From: Micromonospora sp. MA102
GTDB lineage: Bacteria; Actinomycetota; Actinomycetes; Mycobacteriales; Micromonosporaceae
Assembly (NCBI RefSeq): GCF_025460765.1
Contig: NZ_JAMWEG010000002.1
Location: 186,001 to 250,000 of the forward strand
Length of the DNA stretch: 64,000 nt
Direction of reading: 5' to 3'
Made by a program: the position numbers and the translations under genes
The notes under the pieces: model-generated
What the model was told of the DNA's origin: nothing
Seen by the model: the letters and a program-made list of their open reading frames with translations, nothing else
The model's database searches: none
Part shown: positions 49,133-58,789 of the stretch, in pieces
Position numbering within the stretch: the stretch's first letter is position 1
Layout: every line of letters begins with the position of its first letter

Positions 49133-50398
49133 CTACAAAGATCGGCGCCGATCATCACCCGTCTGCGGCGTTTTGCCGGCTCCTGGGCTCATTGTCTGGC
49201 TCGGGACCGGTGCGGCGCCCGGTACCACCGGGTCGAGCCGGCCGACCGTCAGCGCCACCTGGAGGGTGAACGCGTCCCGCGGCGTGAGCGGGGAGAAGCC
49301 GGCCACCTCGGCGACCCGCTTGAGCCGGTACCGCACGGTGTTCGGGTGCACGAAGAGCGCCCGGGCCGCGCTCTCCAGCGTGCCGCCGGCGGCGAAGAAG
49401 GCGTCCAGCGTCTCCAGCAGCTCGCCGCCGGCGCGGGCGAGCGGGGCGTACACGTCGTGGCGCAGCCGGCGGCGGGCCTCGGCGTCCCCGGCCAGCGCCC
49501 GCTCGGGAAGCAGGTCGGCGGCGGAGACCGGGCGGGGCGCGGTCGGCCAGGCCGGCGCGGCCCGGAAGCCGGCCAGTGCGGCGCGCGCCGAGTCGGTCGC
49601 CTCGTCCAGGCTGGGCACGGCCGGTCCGACCACCACGGGGCCCTCGCCGAAAGCGGTGAGCAGCTTCTCCGTGGCCGCCACCGGGTCGGCCGCACCGCCC
49701 AGCACGATGACCAGCCGGTCGCCGTGCACGCCGCCGATCACCTCGACCCCGATCCGGCGGGCCTGCCGGTAGACGGTGTGCAGCACGGCCGCCACCTCAC
49801 CGCCGGGGGAGCGGCCCACCGCCACCGCCACCGGCGGCGCGTCCGACCAGCCCAGCGCCGCCGCCCGGCTGGCCAGCACGTCCGGGGAGTCGCCGCGCAG
49901 CAGCGCGTCCACCAGCAACGCCTGCAATCGGGCGTCCCACGAGCCGCGGGTCTCGGCGGCGCGGGCGTAGACCCGGGCGGCGGCGAAGGCGATCTCCCGG
50001 GAGAAGCGCAGCACCGCCTCCCGCAGCAGCTGCTCCTCGCCCTTCACGGCGAGGTGGGACACCTGCTCCTCGACCACCTCGATGGTCACCTTGATCAGCG
50101 CCACGGTCTGCTGGAGGGTGATCGAGCGCGCGAGGGCCTGCGGCGCGGCGGCGAAGACCTCGTCCGACACCTCCTGCGTGCTGTCGGTCGCGCCACCGCC
50201 CTGGTGCAGCCACTGCACCAGCGACCGGACGCCGGCCTGGGCGACCAGCATGACCCAGGAGCGCTGGTCGGCCGGCAGCTCCCGGAACCAGGGCAGCGTC
50301 TCGTCCATCCGCGCCACGCTGGCGGTTGACAGCGCGCCCGCCGCCCGCTCGATGCGGCGCAGCGTCGCCGACAGTTCGGTCCCGCCCGGTTCGCTCAC
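49133..50398 (-). CDS. fasR: FasR-type activator of fatty acid synthesis (PucR/CdaR HTH)
   Basis: A 421-residue regulator. The N-terminal and middle parts have the GGDEF-like, non-catalytic fold of the CdaR/PucR group (VAVAVGRSPGGEVAAVLHTVY...GDRLVIVLGG), and the C-terminus has the PucR-type HTH ARALFVHPNTVRYRLKRVAEV. Its place directly upstream of fabD-fabH-acpP-fabF matches FasR of Streptomyces coelicolor, which activates this operon. The end is an extra Pro-rich tail of about 35 residues. GTG 50398; the intergenic region to pyrE is 91 bases and divergent. Confidence 0.92.
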   Translation of the reverse strand: MSEPGGTELSATLRRIERAAGALSTASVARMDETLPWFRELPADQRSWVMLVAQAGVRSLVQWLHQGGGATDSTQEVSDEVFAAAPQALARSITLQQTVALIKVTIEVVEEQVSHLAVKGEEQLLREAVLRFSREIAFAAARVYARAAETRGSWDARLQALLVDALLRGDSPDVLASRAAALGWSDAPPVAVAVGRSPGGEVAAVLHTVYRQARRIGVEVIGGVHGDRLVIVLGGAADPVAATEKLLTAFGEGPVVVGPAVPSLDEATDSARAALAGFRAAPAWPTAPRPVSAADLLPERALAGDAEARRRLRHDVYAPLARAGGELLETLDAFFAAGGTLESAARALFVHPNTVRYRLKRVAEVAGFSPLTPRDAFTLQVALTVGRLDPVVPGAAPVPSQTMSPGAGKTPQTGDDRRRSL

Positions 50399-50489
50399 GG
50401 CACCAGCCTGACACGCCCTGACCAGCGGCTCCACTCCGAGGCCCGCCCGCCGGCCGGTCGCCGCCGGCCGGCGGTGACAATGATCTCCC

Positions 50490-51035
50490 GTGACCGACGA
50501 CCCGCGCGCCCTCGCCGAACTCGCCCGCGACATCGACGCCACCTGCCGGCTCACCGGCCGGTTCGTGCTCCGCTCCGGCCGGATCGCCGACGAGTACTTC
50601 GACAAGTACCGGTTCGAGGCCGACCCTGTCCTGCTGGACCGGGTCGCCGCCGGCCTGGCCCGGCTGGTCCCGGCCGGCACCGAGGTGCTGGCCGGCCTGG
50701 AGCTGGGCGGCATCCCGGTGGTCACCGCGCTGGCCCGGCACGTCGGGCTGCCCTGCGCGTTCGTCCGCAAGACCGCCAAGGCGTACGGGACCGCCCGGCT
50801 GGCGGAGGGCGCGGACGTCGCCGGGCGGCGGGTGCTGGTGGTCGAGGACGTGGTGACCTCGGGCGGTCAGGTGGTGCTCTCCACGGGCCAGCTCCGGGAG
50901 TTGGGCGCGACCGTCACGGACGCGCTCTGCGTGATCGACCGGGGCGAGGGCGGCACGGCGGCGCTCGCCGGGCACGGCATCGCGCTGCGCGCCCTGCTCA
51001 CCCGCGCCGACCTGGACGCCGCCCGCCGAGCCTGA
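50490..51035 (+). CDS. pyrE: Orotate phosphoribosyltransferase
   Basis: A 181-residue enzyme that joins orotate to PRPP in UMP synthesis. The PRPP-binding loop is VLVVEDVVTSGGQ, with the flexible-loop Lys-rich stretch VRKTAKAYGTARL before it. GTG at 50490. It stands alone, away from other pyr genes, as is common in actinomycetes. Confidence 0.95.
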   Translation: MTDDPRALAELARDIDATCRLTGRFVLRSGRIADEYFDKYRFEADPVLLDRVAAGLARLVPAGTEVLAGLELGGIPVVTALARHVGLPCAFVRKTAKAYGTARLAEGADVAGRRVLVVEDVVTSGGQVVLSTGQLRELGATVTDALCVIDRGEGGTAALAGHGIALRALLTRADLDAARRA

Positions 51036-51163
51036 CCCGTTCCGGTCCGCCGGTGATCTCCACGGGTAGCGCTGAACAGCCCGTCGGGCCCGGCCAGTAC
51101 GGTGTCAGGGCACGTCGGGGTGACGACCGCCCGACGGGCGAAGGCGAACGTGAGGAGACCGGG

Positions 51164-51496
51164 ATGGCGCACGGGGAGGCCGAGCACGGCTGCGCCCAGG
51201 GCGAGCCCTGCCGGCCGGGCCACCACGACCAGCCGGCGCCCGCCAAGCACCCGCGCCGGACGGGTCTGACCCATCCGGAGCCGGCCGCCGGCTGGGCGCC
51301 CGACCGGGTCGACGACGAGCCGCCGGTGCCCCGCCAGCGTGCCGCCGAGCCGGTGCCGCCGGCCGGGCCCGAAGCCGAGCCGGCCCAGGGCTGCCGCAGC
51401 GACCTGCCCGGCTGGGCGGGCGCCCACCGGCACGGCCCGGTCCGGCCGCGCAGCCGCGCGGTGCGCCGGGAGAGGCCCCCGCGCCGCTGGTGCTGA
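51164..51496 (+). CDS. Small His/Pro-rich protein, unknown
   Basis: A 110-residue frame from ATG 51164 with GAGGAG 6 bases upstream. Composition is low-complexity: His and Cys near the start (HGEAEHGCAQGEPCRPGHHD), then Pro/Ala/Glu-rich segments and an Arg-rich end. The His/Cys cluster could bind metal, but this is speculative. Good ribosome site and codon bias favour a gene; the composition makes it uncertain. Confidence 0.5.
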   Translation: MAHGEAEHGCAQGEPCRPGHHDQPAPAKHPRRTGLTHPEPAAGWAPDRVDDEPPVPRQRAAEPVPPAGPEAEPAQGCRSDLPGWAGAHRHGPVRPRSRAVRRERPPRRWC

Positions 51497-51532
51497 CCTC
51501 GCGGCCGCCGACCGGCGGCTAGCGTGGGCGGG

Positions 51533-52459
51533 GTGAAGGCGATCGCGATCGACGCGTACGGCCCGGTCGACCGGCTCACCCTGCGCGAGTTGCCCACCCC
51601 GCCGGTCGGGCCGGACACGGTCCTGGTCCGGGTGCGGGCCGCCGGGGTGAACCCGGTCGACGGGAAGATCCGCGACGGGAACCTGGCCGCCCTGATGCCG
51701 ACCCACTTCCCGCTGGTGCCGGGCTGGGACGCCGCCGGGGTGGTCGAGGCGGTCGGGCCGGCGGTTGCCGGGTTCGCCGTCGGTGACGAGGTGATCGGTT
51801 ACGTCCGGCGCGACGACGTGCAGCACGGCACGTACGCGGAGCTGGTTCCGGCACCGGAGCGGTGCCTGGCCGACAAGCCGGTGCAGGCGTCCTGGGCCGA
51901 GGCGGGCGGGCTGCCGCTGGCCGGGCTCACCGCGTACCAGGCGTTGCAGCTGGCCCGCACCGGCGCGGGCGACACGGTGCTGGTGCACGGCGCGTCCGGC
52001 GGGGTGGGGCACCTGGCGGTGCAGCTGGCCCGGGCGCTCGGCGCCCACCGGGTGATCGGCACGGCGAGCGAGGCCAACCACGACTTCGTCCGGTCGCTGG
52101 GCGCCGAGCCGGTCAGCTACGGCGCCGGCCTGCTGGACCGGGTCCGCGCGGTCGCGCCCGACGGGGTGGACGTGGCGCTGGACCTGTTCGGCGGCGACAC
52201 GCTGGACGTCTCCGCCGAACTGCTGACCCGGCCCGCGCGGCTGATCTCCACGGCCGACCCGGAGCACGTCACCCGGCTCGGCGGCAGTTACGTCTTCGTG
52301 AAGCCGTCCACGGCCGACCTGAGCGTGCTGGCCGGGCTGGTCGACGCCGGCCGGCTCGCCGTGCACGTGGCCCGGACGTTCCCGCTGGCCGAGGCGGCCG
52401 AGGCGCAGCGCCTGGTGGCGGCGGGACACGTCCGGGGCAAGGTCGTGCTGGAGATCTGA
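51533..52459 (+). CDS. MDR-family quinone oxidoreductase
   Basis: A 308-residue zinc-free medium-chain reductase. The N-terminal GroES-like part has RVRAAGVNPVDGKIRDG and GWDAAGVVEAVG; the NADPH fold has VLVHGASGGVGHLAVQLARALG. It lacks the Cys/His zinc ligands of alcohol dehydrogenases. It likely reduces quinones or enones with NADPH. Start is GTG 51533 or 51524; no clear ribosome site. Confidence 0.9.
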   Translation: MKAIAIDAYGPVDRLTLRELPTPPVGPDTVLVRVRAAGVNPVDGKIRDGNLAALMPTHFPLVPGWDAAGVVEAVGPAVAGFAVGDEVIGYVRRDDVQHGTYAELVPAPERCLADKPVQASWAEAGGLPLAGLTAYQALQLARTGAGDTVLVHGASGGVGHLAVQLARALGAHRVIGTASEANHDFVRSLGAEPVSYGAGLLDRVRAVAPDGVDVALDLFGGDTLDVSAELLTRPARLISTADPEHVTRLGGSYVFVKPSTADLSVLAGLVDAGRLAVHVARTFPLAEAAEAQRLVAAGHVRGKVVLEI

Positions 52460-52468
52460 GGCCGGTGG

Positions 52469-53131
52469 TCAGCGGGTGCGGCGGCGCACCAGCAGCGCGA
52501 TGCCGGCCAGCCCGGCGGTGATGACCACCATCACCCCGACGTTGAGCAGCAGCAGCCGCTGGAGTTCGCCGAGCGCGCTGTCGATGTCCTGCACCGGGTC
52601 GAGCGCCTCCTCCGGGATGACCCGCTCGCCGCCGCCGATGCCGCCGCTGAGCGTGTCGAACTGCCGCTCCAGCGGCACCCCCACGGTGCGCAGCGTCTCG
52701 GACATGTTGAGCCGGCCGAAGAACCAGCCGGCCCGGGTCTTGCTCAGGTCGGGCTGCTTGGCCGGCCGGTAGACGCGGGGGCCGCCCTTGGCGAGCGGGT
52801 AGAGGTCGTAGGTCTTCGCGGCTGTGCCCGCGACGAACAGCACGACCGTGTACTTCGGGCCGAGGTCCTTGGCCGCCGGGCCGCGCTGCTGGCCGCTGAC
52901 GCCCAGCCACTTGACCTGGTCGACGACCATGTTCACCTCGGCGGGCCGGGTGTCCGCGCGCAGTCGCAGCGGCTGGTCGAGCCGGTGGCCGGTGATGTCC
53001 ACACCGGCCGGTGCGAGCTTCGGCTTGGGTGCCGCCTGCGCCGGAGCCGCGCCGACGAGGGCCAGCGAGCACGCCGTCGCCACCACCACCCCGGCCACGG
53101 CCGCCAACAGCCGCCTCACCTTTCGGACCAT
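52469..53131 (-). CDS. Secreted protein with C-terminal membrane anchor, unknown
   Basis: A 220-residue protein with a signal peptide (VRRLLAAVAGVVVATACSLALVG..AQA, cut near 33) and one C-terminal helix (about 196-215) followed by RRRTR, a type I membrane topology. The exposed part has KYTVVLFVAGTAAKTYDLYPLAKGGPRVYRPA. No enzyme motif. It is divergent from copC. GAGGAGG lies 5 bases upstream of the ATG. Confidence 0.75.
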   Translation of the reverse strand: MVRKVRRLLAAVAGVVVATACSLALVGAAPAQAAPKPKLAPAGVDITGHRLDQPLRLRADTRPAEVNMVVDQVKWLGVSGQQRGPAAKDLGPKYTVVLFVAGTAAKTYDLYPLAKGGPRVYRPAKQPDLSKTRAGWFFGRLNMSETLRTVGVPLERQFDTLSGGIGGGERVIPEEALDPVQDIDSALGELQRLLLLNVGVMVVITAGLAGIALLVRRRTR

Positions 53132-53353
53132 CGCCGCCTCCTCGCCCCGTTCGATGGGTGGCTTCCGCTGCAGGTCGCGCTGGATCGGCCGAGGGGTGGT
53201 CGCCGGGCGCGGACCGGCGTCCACCTCAAAGACTCCGCAGAACGGCGCTAGGTTGCACTCGCTGGAAGAGTATTTGGAACTATGTGCGATCTGCGACCGA
53301 CCAACACAGCGGCCGATGATCAGCGGCCGGATCGTACCCGGATGGAGGAGTTC

Positions 53354-53950
53354 ATGGGGGGCAGGGTCGTTCGTGTGGCGCGGGGCTGGTCAGTGGTGCT
53401 CGGGGTGGTGGCCGCGGTGTCGGTGCTGCTGCCCGCCGCACCGGCGGCCGCGCACAACTCGCTGACCGGCAGCGACCCGAAGAACGGGGCCCGGCTGGCC
53501 ACCGCGCCGAAGCGGGTCGAGTTCCGGTTCCTCGCCTCTCCGGCGCCCGCCACGACGAAGATCACCATCACCGGGCCGGACAACGTGCCGGCCGCGGGCG
53601 GTGCGCCGACGTTCGCCGGCAACCGGGTGAGCGTGCCGTTCACCCCGGGCGCGGCCGGCCTCTACATCGTGGCCTACCGGGTCGGCTCGGCCGACGGCCA
53701 CCCGATCAGCGGGGAGATCCGCTTCACCCTCACCACCGGCACGGCCGCCGCCCCGCCGTCGACCACTCCCGCCGCGACCAGCGCCGCCCCGAGCACCCCG
53801 CCCACGACGTCCGCGGTGAGCCCCACGCCCGCCGCCGACGAGGCGGAGGACGACGGGGGTACGGGGTGGCTGTGGGCGGCCGGCGCGGCCGTGGTGCTGG
53901 TCGCGCTGGGCGCCGGCCTGCTGTTGCGCCGCCGGTCCGCCCGCGGCTGA
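53354..53950 (+). CDS. copC: CopC-domain copper-binding protein, membrane-anchored
   Basis: A 198-residue protein: signal peptide ending PAAAA before HNSLTGSDPKNGARL, leaving an N-terminal His for Cu(II) as in CopC; a beta-barrel with VEFRFLASPAPATTKITITG and DGHPISGEIRFTL; a Thr/Pro/Ala linker and a C-terminal membrane helix (about 173-192). It binds copper outside the membrane. CopD is usually a partner; the nearest CopD-like gene here is over 20 kb away. Start ATG 53354 with GGAGGAG 3-4 bases upstream (ATG 53342 also possible). Confidence 0.9.
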   Translation: MGGRVVRVARGWSVVLGVVAAVSVLLPAAPAAAHNSLTGSDPKNGARLATAPKRVEFRFLASPAPATTKITITGPDNVPAAGGAPTFAGNRVSVPFTPGAAGLYIVAYRVGSADGHPISGEIRFTLTTGTAAAPPSTTPAATSAAPSTPPTTSAVSPTPAADEAEDDGGTGWLWAAGAAVVLVALGAGLLLRRRSARG

Positions 53951-53963
53951 CCCGGGTACGCGA

Positions 53964-53993
53964 AGGGGCCCGCCGGACGACCGGCGGGCCCCT
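53964..53993. terminator. Hairpin terminator between copC and gltX
   Basis: A perfect 13-bp stem with a 4-base loop ACGA lies between the convergent copC and gltX genes. Confidence 0.88.
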
Positions 53994-54006
53994 CGGCGAT
54001 CCGGGG

Positions 54007-55416
54007 TCAGAACAGGCGCACCCGGGCGGCCCGCAGCCGGGTCAGGGTGCGGTCGCGGCCGAGCACCTCCAGCGACTCGAACAGCGGGAGGCCGACGGTG
54101 CGGCCGGTGACCGCGACGCGGACCGGCGCCTGCGCCTTGCCCAGCTTCAGGCCGCGCTCGGCGCCGACCGCCTCCAAGGTGGACTTGAGCGAGCCGGCGT
54201 CCCAGGACTCGAGCGTCTCGAACGCGGCGATCGCCGCGTCCAGCAGGTCGGCCGCCCCCTCCTTCATGGCCTTGGCCCAGGCGCCCTCGTCGATCAGCGG
54301 GTCGGCCAGGAAGAGGAAGTCGACGTTCGGCACGATCTCGCTGAGCACCGCGATCCGGGTCTGCGCCAGCGGCGCGACCGCGGCGAACGCGGCGGGGTCG
54401 AACTCCTCCGGCTGCCACGGCGGCGGGGCGATCGTGTCGGTGCCGGTCAGCCACGGCTGGCAGGCCGCGACGAACTCCTCGACCGGCAGCGCCCGGATGT
54501 AGTCGCCGTTGAACGCGCGCAGCTTCTTCTCGTCGAAGAACGCGGGGGAGGGGTTCACCTCCTCCAGCCGGAACTCCTCCTCGATCACCGACCAGGGCAC
54601 GATCTCCCGGTCACCGGAGGGGGCCCAGCCGAGCAGCATGAGGTAGTTGCGCATCGCCTCGGCGAGGTAGCCCTCGTCCCGGTACGCCTCCAGGGCGACC
54701 TTGTCCCGCCGCTTGGAGAGCTTCTGCCGCTTCTCGTTGACCACCACCGGCACGTGCGCCCAGACCGGCGGCTTGACCCCGAGCGCGTCCCAGAGCAGCT
54801 GCTGCTTCGGCGTGTTGGGCAGGTGCTCCTCGGCCCGGATCACGTGGGTGATCCCCATGGTCATATCGTCGACCACGTTGGCCAGCAGGAAGACGGGCGA
54901 GCCGTCGCCGCGGGCGATGACGAAGTCCTCGATCAGCTTGTTCTCGAAGGTCGGCTCGCCGCGGATCAGGTCGACCACCACGGTCTCGCCCTCGTCCGGC
55001 GTGCGGAACCGCAGCGCCCGGCCCTCGCCGGGGCCGAGGCCCTTGTCGCGGTGGTAACCGTCGTAGCCCTGGTACTGCGAGCCGGTGCGCGCCTGCACGT
55101 CCTCGCGGGTGCAGTCGCAGTAGTACGCCCGGCCGCCCTCGTAGAGCCGCTGCGCCGCGGCCCGGTGCTCACCCGCGTACGTGGACTGGAAGTACGGGCC
55201 CTCGTAGCTGCCCCGGGCGATGCCGATCCAGTCGAGCGCGGAGAGGATGCCCTCGGTCCACTCGGGCTTGTTGCGGGCCGCGTCGGTGTCCTCGATGCGG
55301 AGCACGAACACCCCGCCCTGCTGCTTGGCGTAGATCCAGTTCTGCAGGGCCGAGCGGGCACCGCCGACGTGGAACATTCCGGTCGGGGAGGGGGCGAAGC
55401 GCACACGTACCGTCAC
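54007..55416 (-). CDS. gltX: Glutamyl-tRNA synthetase
   Basis: A 469-residue class I synthetase. The HIGH-like motif is [15 protein letters not shown] and the KMSKS-like motif is QKLSKRRD. In actinomycetes it also charges tRNA-Gln with Glu, later amidated by GatCAB. The GTG start at 55416 begins the family-typical [13 protein letters not shown]. The chain ends with the helical anticodon-binding part. Confidence 0.97.
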   Translation of the reverse strand: MTVRVRFAPSPTGMFHVGGARSALQNWIYAKQQGGVFVLRIEDTDAARNKPEWTEGILSALDWIGIARGSYEGPYFQSTYAGEHRAAAQRLYEGGRAYYCDCTREDVQARTGSQYQGYDGYHRDKGLGPGEGRALRFRTPDEGETVVVDLIRGEPTFENKLIEDFVIARGDGSPVFLLANVVDDMTMGITHVIRAEEHLPNTPKQQLLWDALGVKPPVWAHVPVVVNEKRQKLSKRRDKVALEAYRDEGYLAEAMRNYLMLLGWAPSGDREIVPWSVIEEEFRLEEVNPSPAFFDEKKLRAFNGDYIRALPVEEFVAACQPWLTGTDTIAPPPWQPEEFDPAAFAAVAPLAQTRIAVLSEIVPNVDFLFLADPLIDEGAWAKAMKEGAADLLDAAIAAFETLESWDAGSLKSTLEAVGAERGLKLGKAQAPVRVAVTGRTVGLPLFESLEVLGRDRTLTRLRAARVRLF

Positions 55417-55465
55417 GCCCCCCAGCCTACGGCGGGCCGCGACCGCTTTCCGGCAGGGGGCCGGT

Positions 55466-56743
55466 TCAGGGCACCGCCTTGATCTTCACGACCAGGGCGC
55501 TGCCGACCAGGGTGACCGCCGCGGTGACCGCGTACAGGGTGGGGTAGCCGCCCAGGTGAACCACGATCGGGGCGGAGAGCGCCGGGCCGAGCACCTGCGG
55601 CGCCGAGTTGGCGATGTTGATCACGCCGAGGTCCTTGGCCCGGTCGGTGGCGGCCGGCAGCACCTGGGTGATCAGCGCCGCGTCCACGGCCAGGTAGACC
55701 CCGTAGCCGGCGCCGAGCAGCAGCGCGGCGACGATCGCCATCGGCCAGGTCGGGGCCACCGCGAGGAGCGTCGCCGCCACCGCCATGATCAGCCCGGAGA
55801 CGATCACGAAGACCTTGCGCCGGCCCGAGCGGTCGGAGAGCCGCCCGGACACCACGGCGGTGAGCATCATGCCCAGCGTGTAGAGCAGGATTAGCACCAG
55901 CAGGGCGCCCTCGGGGTCGGCCACCCGCACCCCGTCGGTCAGGAAGTAGAGCAGGTAGAGCGTGCCCAGCGCGTTGCCGGTCTGCACCAGGAACCGGGTG
56001 AACCAGGCCCAGGCGAAGTCGGGATGCCGGCGCGGGCTGATCCACATCGAGGCGAGCAGCGCGCGCGGCCGCAGCGGCGACCGGTGCTCCCGGGGCAGCG
56101 GGTCGTCCTGGGTGAGCAGCGCGAACGGCAGCGACAGCAGCAGCATCGCGAGCGCGATGGCGGCGTACCCGGCGGCGTTGCCGGTGACCACGGCGGTGAC
56201 CAGCACCGCGCCGACCACCAGGCCGAGCGCCTGCGGGATGCCCACCCAGCCGGAGACGCCGCCGCGCTGCGCCACCGGCACCCGGTCCGGGATGGCGGCG
56301 GTCAGGCTGGCCAGCATGGCGTTGAAGCAGACCTGGGCGGCGACCCAGGCCACCGCCACCCCGGCGATGCTGTCCTGCCGGGCCAGCACCACCAGGAAGA
56401 GCGCGCCCACCACCGCGCCCGTGGCGGTCCAGACGTGCCGGCGACCGAAGTGCCGGTTCGCCAGGCGCAGCGAGGTCCGGTCGGACAGCGCCCCGGCGAG
56501 CGGGTTGGCCAGCACGGCGGCGAGCGCGCCGAGGCCGGTGACCACCGCCAGCATGGTCTCCTTGTCGCCCGGCGCGATCCGCTCCACCTGCTGCGGCAGC
56601 AGCACCTGGATCGGGGTGAAGAAGGCCATCCAGACGCCCAGGTTGGCCGCGAAGATCAGCGCGATCCAGCTCCGCCGCACCGGCACGGTCGGCTCGGCGA
56701 GCGCCGCCGGCAGCGAGGCCGGCGTCGGGTTGACGGTGGTCAT
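55466..56743 (-). CDS. MFS transporter paired with a beta-glucosidase
   Basis: A 425-residue transporter with 12 membrane helices. The loop after helix 2 reads [22 protein letters not shown], resembling the GPH/sugar-cation branch and MFS sugar carriers; the second half has [15 protein letters not shown]. Its ATG overlaps the stop of the GH1 gene (ATGA), so it likely imports the beta-glucoside that the enzyme cleaves. Confidence 0.88.
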   Translation of the reverse strand: MTTVNPTPASLPAALAEPTVPVRRSWIALIFAANLGVWMAFFTPIQVLLPQQVERIAPGDKETMLAVVTGLGALAAVLANPLAGALSDRTSLRLANRHFGRRHVWTATGAVVGALFLVVLARQDSIAGVAVAWVAAQVCFNAMLASLTAAIPDRVPVAQRGGVSGWVGIPQALGLVVGAVLVTAVVTGNAAGYAAIALAMLLLSLPFALLTQDDPLPREHRSPLRPRALLASMWISPRRHPDFAWAWFTRFLVQTGNALGTLYLLYFLTDGVRVADPEGALLVLILLYTLGMMLTAVVSGRLSDRSGRRKVFVIVSGLIMAVAATLLAVAPTWPMAIVAALLLGAGYGVYLAVDAALITQVLPAATDRAKDLGVINIANSAPQVLGPALSAPIVVHLGGYPTLYAVTAAVTLVGSALVVKIKAVP

Positions 56744-58071
56744 CGTCGGACCAGGTCCCGGAACCAGGCGTACGACGACTTCGGGGTGCGCCGCTGGGTG
56801 GGGTAGTCGACGTGCACCAGACCGAACCGCTTGGTGAAGCCCTCGGCCCACTCCCAGTTGTCCAGCAGCGACCAGACGAAGTACCCGGTCACCGGAACCC
56901 CGGCGGTCAGCGCCTCGTGCACCGCGCGCAGGTGCCCGTCCAGGTAGGCGATGCGCTCCGGGTCGGCCACCCGGCCGTCGGCGTCCGGGACGTCGTCGTA
57001 CGCGCAGCCGCTCTCGGTGACCTGGATCGGCGGCAGCGCGTCGCCGTAACGCCGGTAAAGCTGGAGGAGCAGCTCGCGCAGCCCGTCCGGGACCACCGGC
57101 CAGTCGAAGGCGGTCCGGGGGTAGCCCTCCAGCGGCACCATCTCGAACGGCAGCGGCGAGTCCTCGTCGGCCGGGGCGCGGATTCCGGTCGGGTTGTAGT
57201 AGTTGACCCCGAGCACGTCGATGGGTGCGGCGATCAGGTCGAGGTCCCCGGCCCGGACCACGGCCGGGTCGAGGCCCGGCTCCTCGGGATAGCCGAGGCC
57301 GAGCAGCGGGTCGGTGAAGAGCCGGTTGTGCAGCGCGTCGTACGCCGCCCCGGCGGCCCGGTCGGCGTCGGTCGACCCGGCCAGCCGCACGGGCGAGTAG
57401 TTGTTGGCGATGGCCACCGGGCTGGTGCTGCGGGCGCGCAGCGCGGAGACCGCGAGGCCGTGCCCGAGGAGCTGGTGGTGGGCCACCGGGAAGGCGTCGA
57501 AGAGCAGCATCCGGCCGGGGGCGTGCGCGCCCGTGCCGTGGCCGAGGCTCATGTGGACGAACGGCTCGTTCAGGGTGATCCAGAGCTTCACCCGGTCGCC
57601 GAGGCGGGCGGCGACCAGGTCGGCGTACTCGGCGAAGCGGTGGGCGGTGTCCCGGTTCAGCCAGCCGCCGGCGTCCTCTAGGGCCTGCGGCAGGTCCCAG
57701 TGGAAGAGGGTGGCCACCGGGTCCACGCCGGCGGCGAGCAGGGCGTCCACCAGCCGGTCGTAGAAGTCCAGACCGGCCGTGTTGGCCGGGCCCGCGCCGG
57801 TGGGCTGGACCCGGGGCCAGGCGATCGAGAACCGGTACGCCGACACTCCCAGCCCGGCCAGCAGCCCGACGTCCTCGGCGTACCGGTGGTAGTGGTCGCA
57901 CGCCTCGTCGCCGGTGCTGCCGTCGACGATCCGGCCGGAGGAGTGGGCGAAGGTGTCCCAGATGGACGGCCCCCGACCGCCGGCGGTGACCGCCCCCTCG
58001 ATCTGGTACGCGGACGTGGACACCCCCCACCGGAAGCCGGCGGGGAACTCGGGCATCGGCGCGCTCGTCAT
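56740..58071 (-). CDS. GH1 beta-glucosidase, cytosolic
   Basis: A 443-residue GH1 enzyme without signal peptide. FRWGVSTSAYQIEGAV opens the barrel; the acid/base E169 is in TLNEPFVH and the nucleophile E353 in VTESGCAYDD (Ser replaces the usual Asn in TENG). It releases glucose from beta-glucosides or cellobiose taken up by the MFS protein encoded next. ATG 58071 with GGGAGGG 3-4 bases upstream. I see no CebR box in the 187 bases upstream, so it may have different control from the xyloglucanase gene. Confidence 0.94.
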   Translation of the reverse strand: MTSAPMPEFPAGFRWGVSTSAYQIEGAVTAGGRGPSIWDTFAHSSGRIVDGSTGDEACDHYHRYAEDVGLLAGLGVSAYRFSIAWPRVQPTGAGPANTAGLDFYDRLVDALLAAGVDPVATLFHWDLPQALEDAGGWLNRDTAHRFAEYADLVAARLGDRVKLWITLNEPFVHMSLGHGTGAHAPGRMLLFDAFPVAHHQLLGHGLAVSALRARSTSPVAIANNYSPVRLAGSTDADRAAGAAYDALHNRLFTDPLLGLGYPEEPGLDPAVVRAGDLDLIAAPIDVLGVNYYNPTGIRAPADEDSPLPFEMVPLEGYPRTAFDWPVVPDGLRELLLQLYRRYGDALPPIQVTESGCAYDDVPDADGRVADPERIAYLDGHLRAVHEALTAGVPVTGYFVWSLLDNWEWAEGFTKRFGLVHVDYPTQRRTPKSSYAWFRDLVRR

Positions 58072-58258
58072 TCGCCCTCCCAGAAACGCGAAGCGTGCTC
58101 GCGACTCTAGGGCTCGGGCGGTCGCCGCGCCATAGGCCAGCAAAGGCAGGCGGGGCAAGGGTTTTCGGCGTGTCTTTTCCGAACCCGTCCGCTTAAGTCC
58201 GATTTACACATAGAGTGCCGAATATCGCGGATGTGTTTTAAGTGGGGGAAAGATAGAC

Positions 58259-58705
58259 ATGATCCTCGTGGAGCGCAGTGCGCACGTGGTGGCGCCGGTG
58301 GAAACGGTCTGGGACGTCGTCCAGCGGGCCGAGCAGTTGCCGGCCTGGCTGGCGGGGGTCCGCGCGGCCGAGGTCCTCTCGGGGGAGGGGTTCGGCCGGC
58401 GACAGCTGGTCCAGGCCGGGCGGGGCGCGGCGCACGAGGCCGAGGTGATCGCCTACCAGGAGCCGACCCTGATCGGGTGGCGCGAACGGGCCCGGGGGGC
58501 CGGCGCGCGGGCCGAGGCGCGCACCGAGATCTACGTGCAGCTGACCCCGGACGAGGAGGAGGGCGGGACCGTCGTGCGGCTTATCGTCGTGCGGTGGCCC
58601 GCCGGGCCGGTCAAGGCCGCCCTGCTCCGGCTCGGCCTGCGCAGGGTGGGCGCCGATCTGGAGGACTCGCTGGCCCGGCTGACCGACCTGGCCGCCGTCG
58701 GCTGA
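58259..58705 (+). CDS. SRPBCC protein (polyketide cyclase/START-like)
   Basis: A 148-residue helix-grip protein. VERSAHVVAPVETVWDVVQRAEQLPAWLAGV is the typical start of the SRPBCC superfamily, and LRLGLRRVGADLEDSLARLTDLA is the closing helix. It probably binds a hydrophobic ligand; partner unknown. ATG 58259 with GGGGGAAAG 6 bases upstream. Its upstream region (58180-58258) is AT-rich and divergent from the GH1 gene. A strong terminator follows. Confidence 0.85.
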   Translation: MILVERSAHVVAPVETVWDVVQRAEQLPAWLAGVRAAEVLSGEGFGRRQLVQAGRGAAHEAEVIAYQEPTLIGWRERARGAGARAEARTEIYVQLTPDEEEGGTVVRLIVVRWPAGPVKAALLRLGLRRVGADLEDSLARLTDLAAVG

Positions 58706-58736
58706 CCGAGCCTGTCCCGGCGTCGCCCGCGATGGT

Positions 58737-58773
58737 GATGGTCCGGCGTCCCCGCCAGGGACGCCGGGCCATC
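58737..58773. terminator. Hairpin terminator between SRPBCC and padR genes
   Basis: A 16-bp stem with one G-T pair and a 5-base loop lies between the convergent genes and can serve both. Confidence 0.88.
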
Positions 58774-58789
58774 GTCGCCTACGGCGCGC

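Noticed and set aside
58072..58258. CebR or other LacI-type operator upstream of the GH1-MFS operon
   Set aside because: No TGGGAGCGCTCCCA-like palindrome is visible in this interval.
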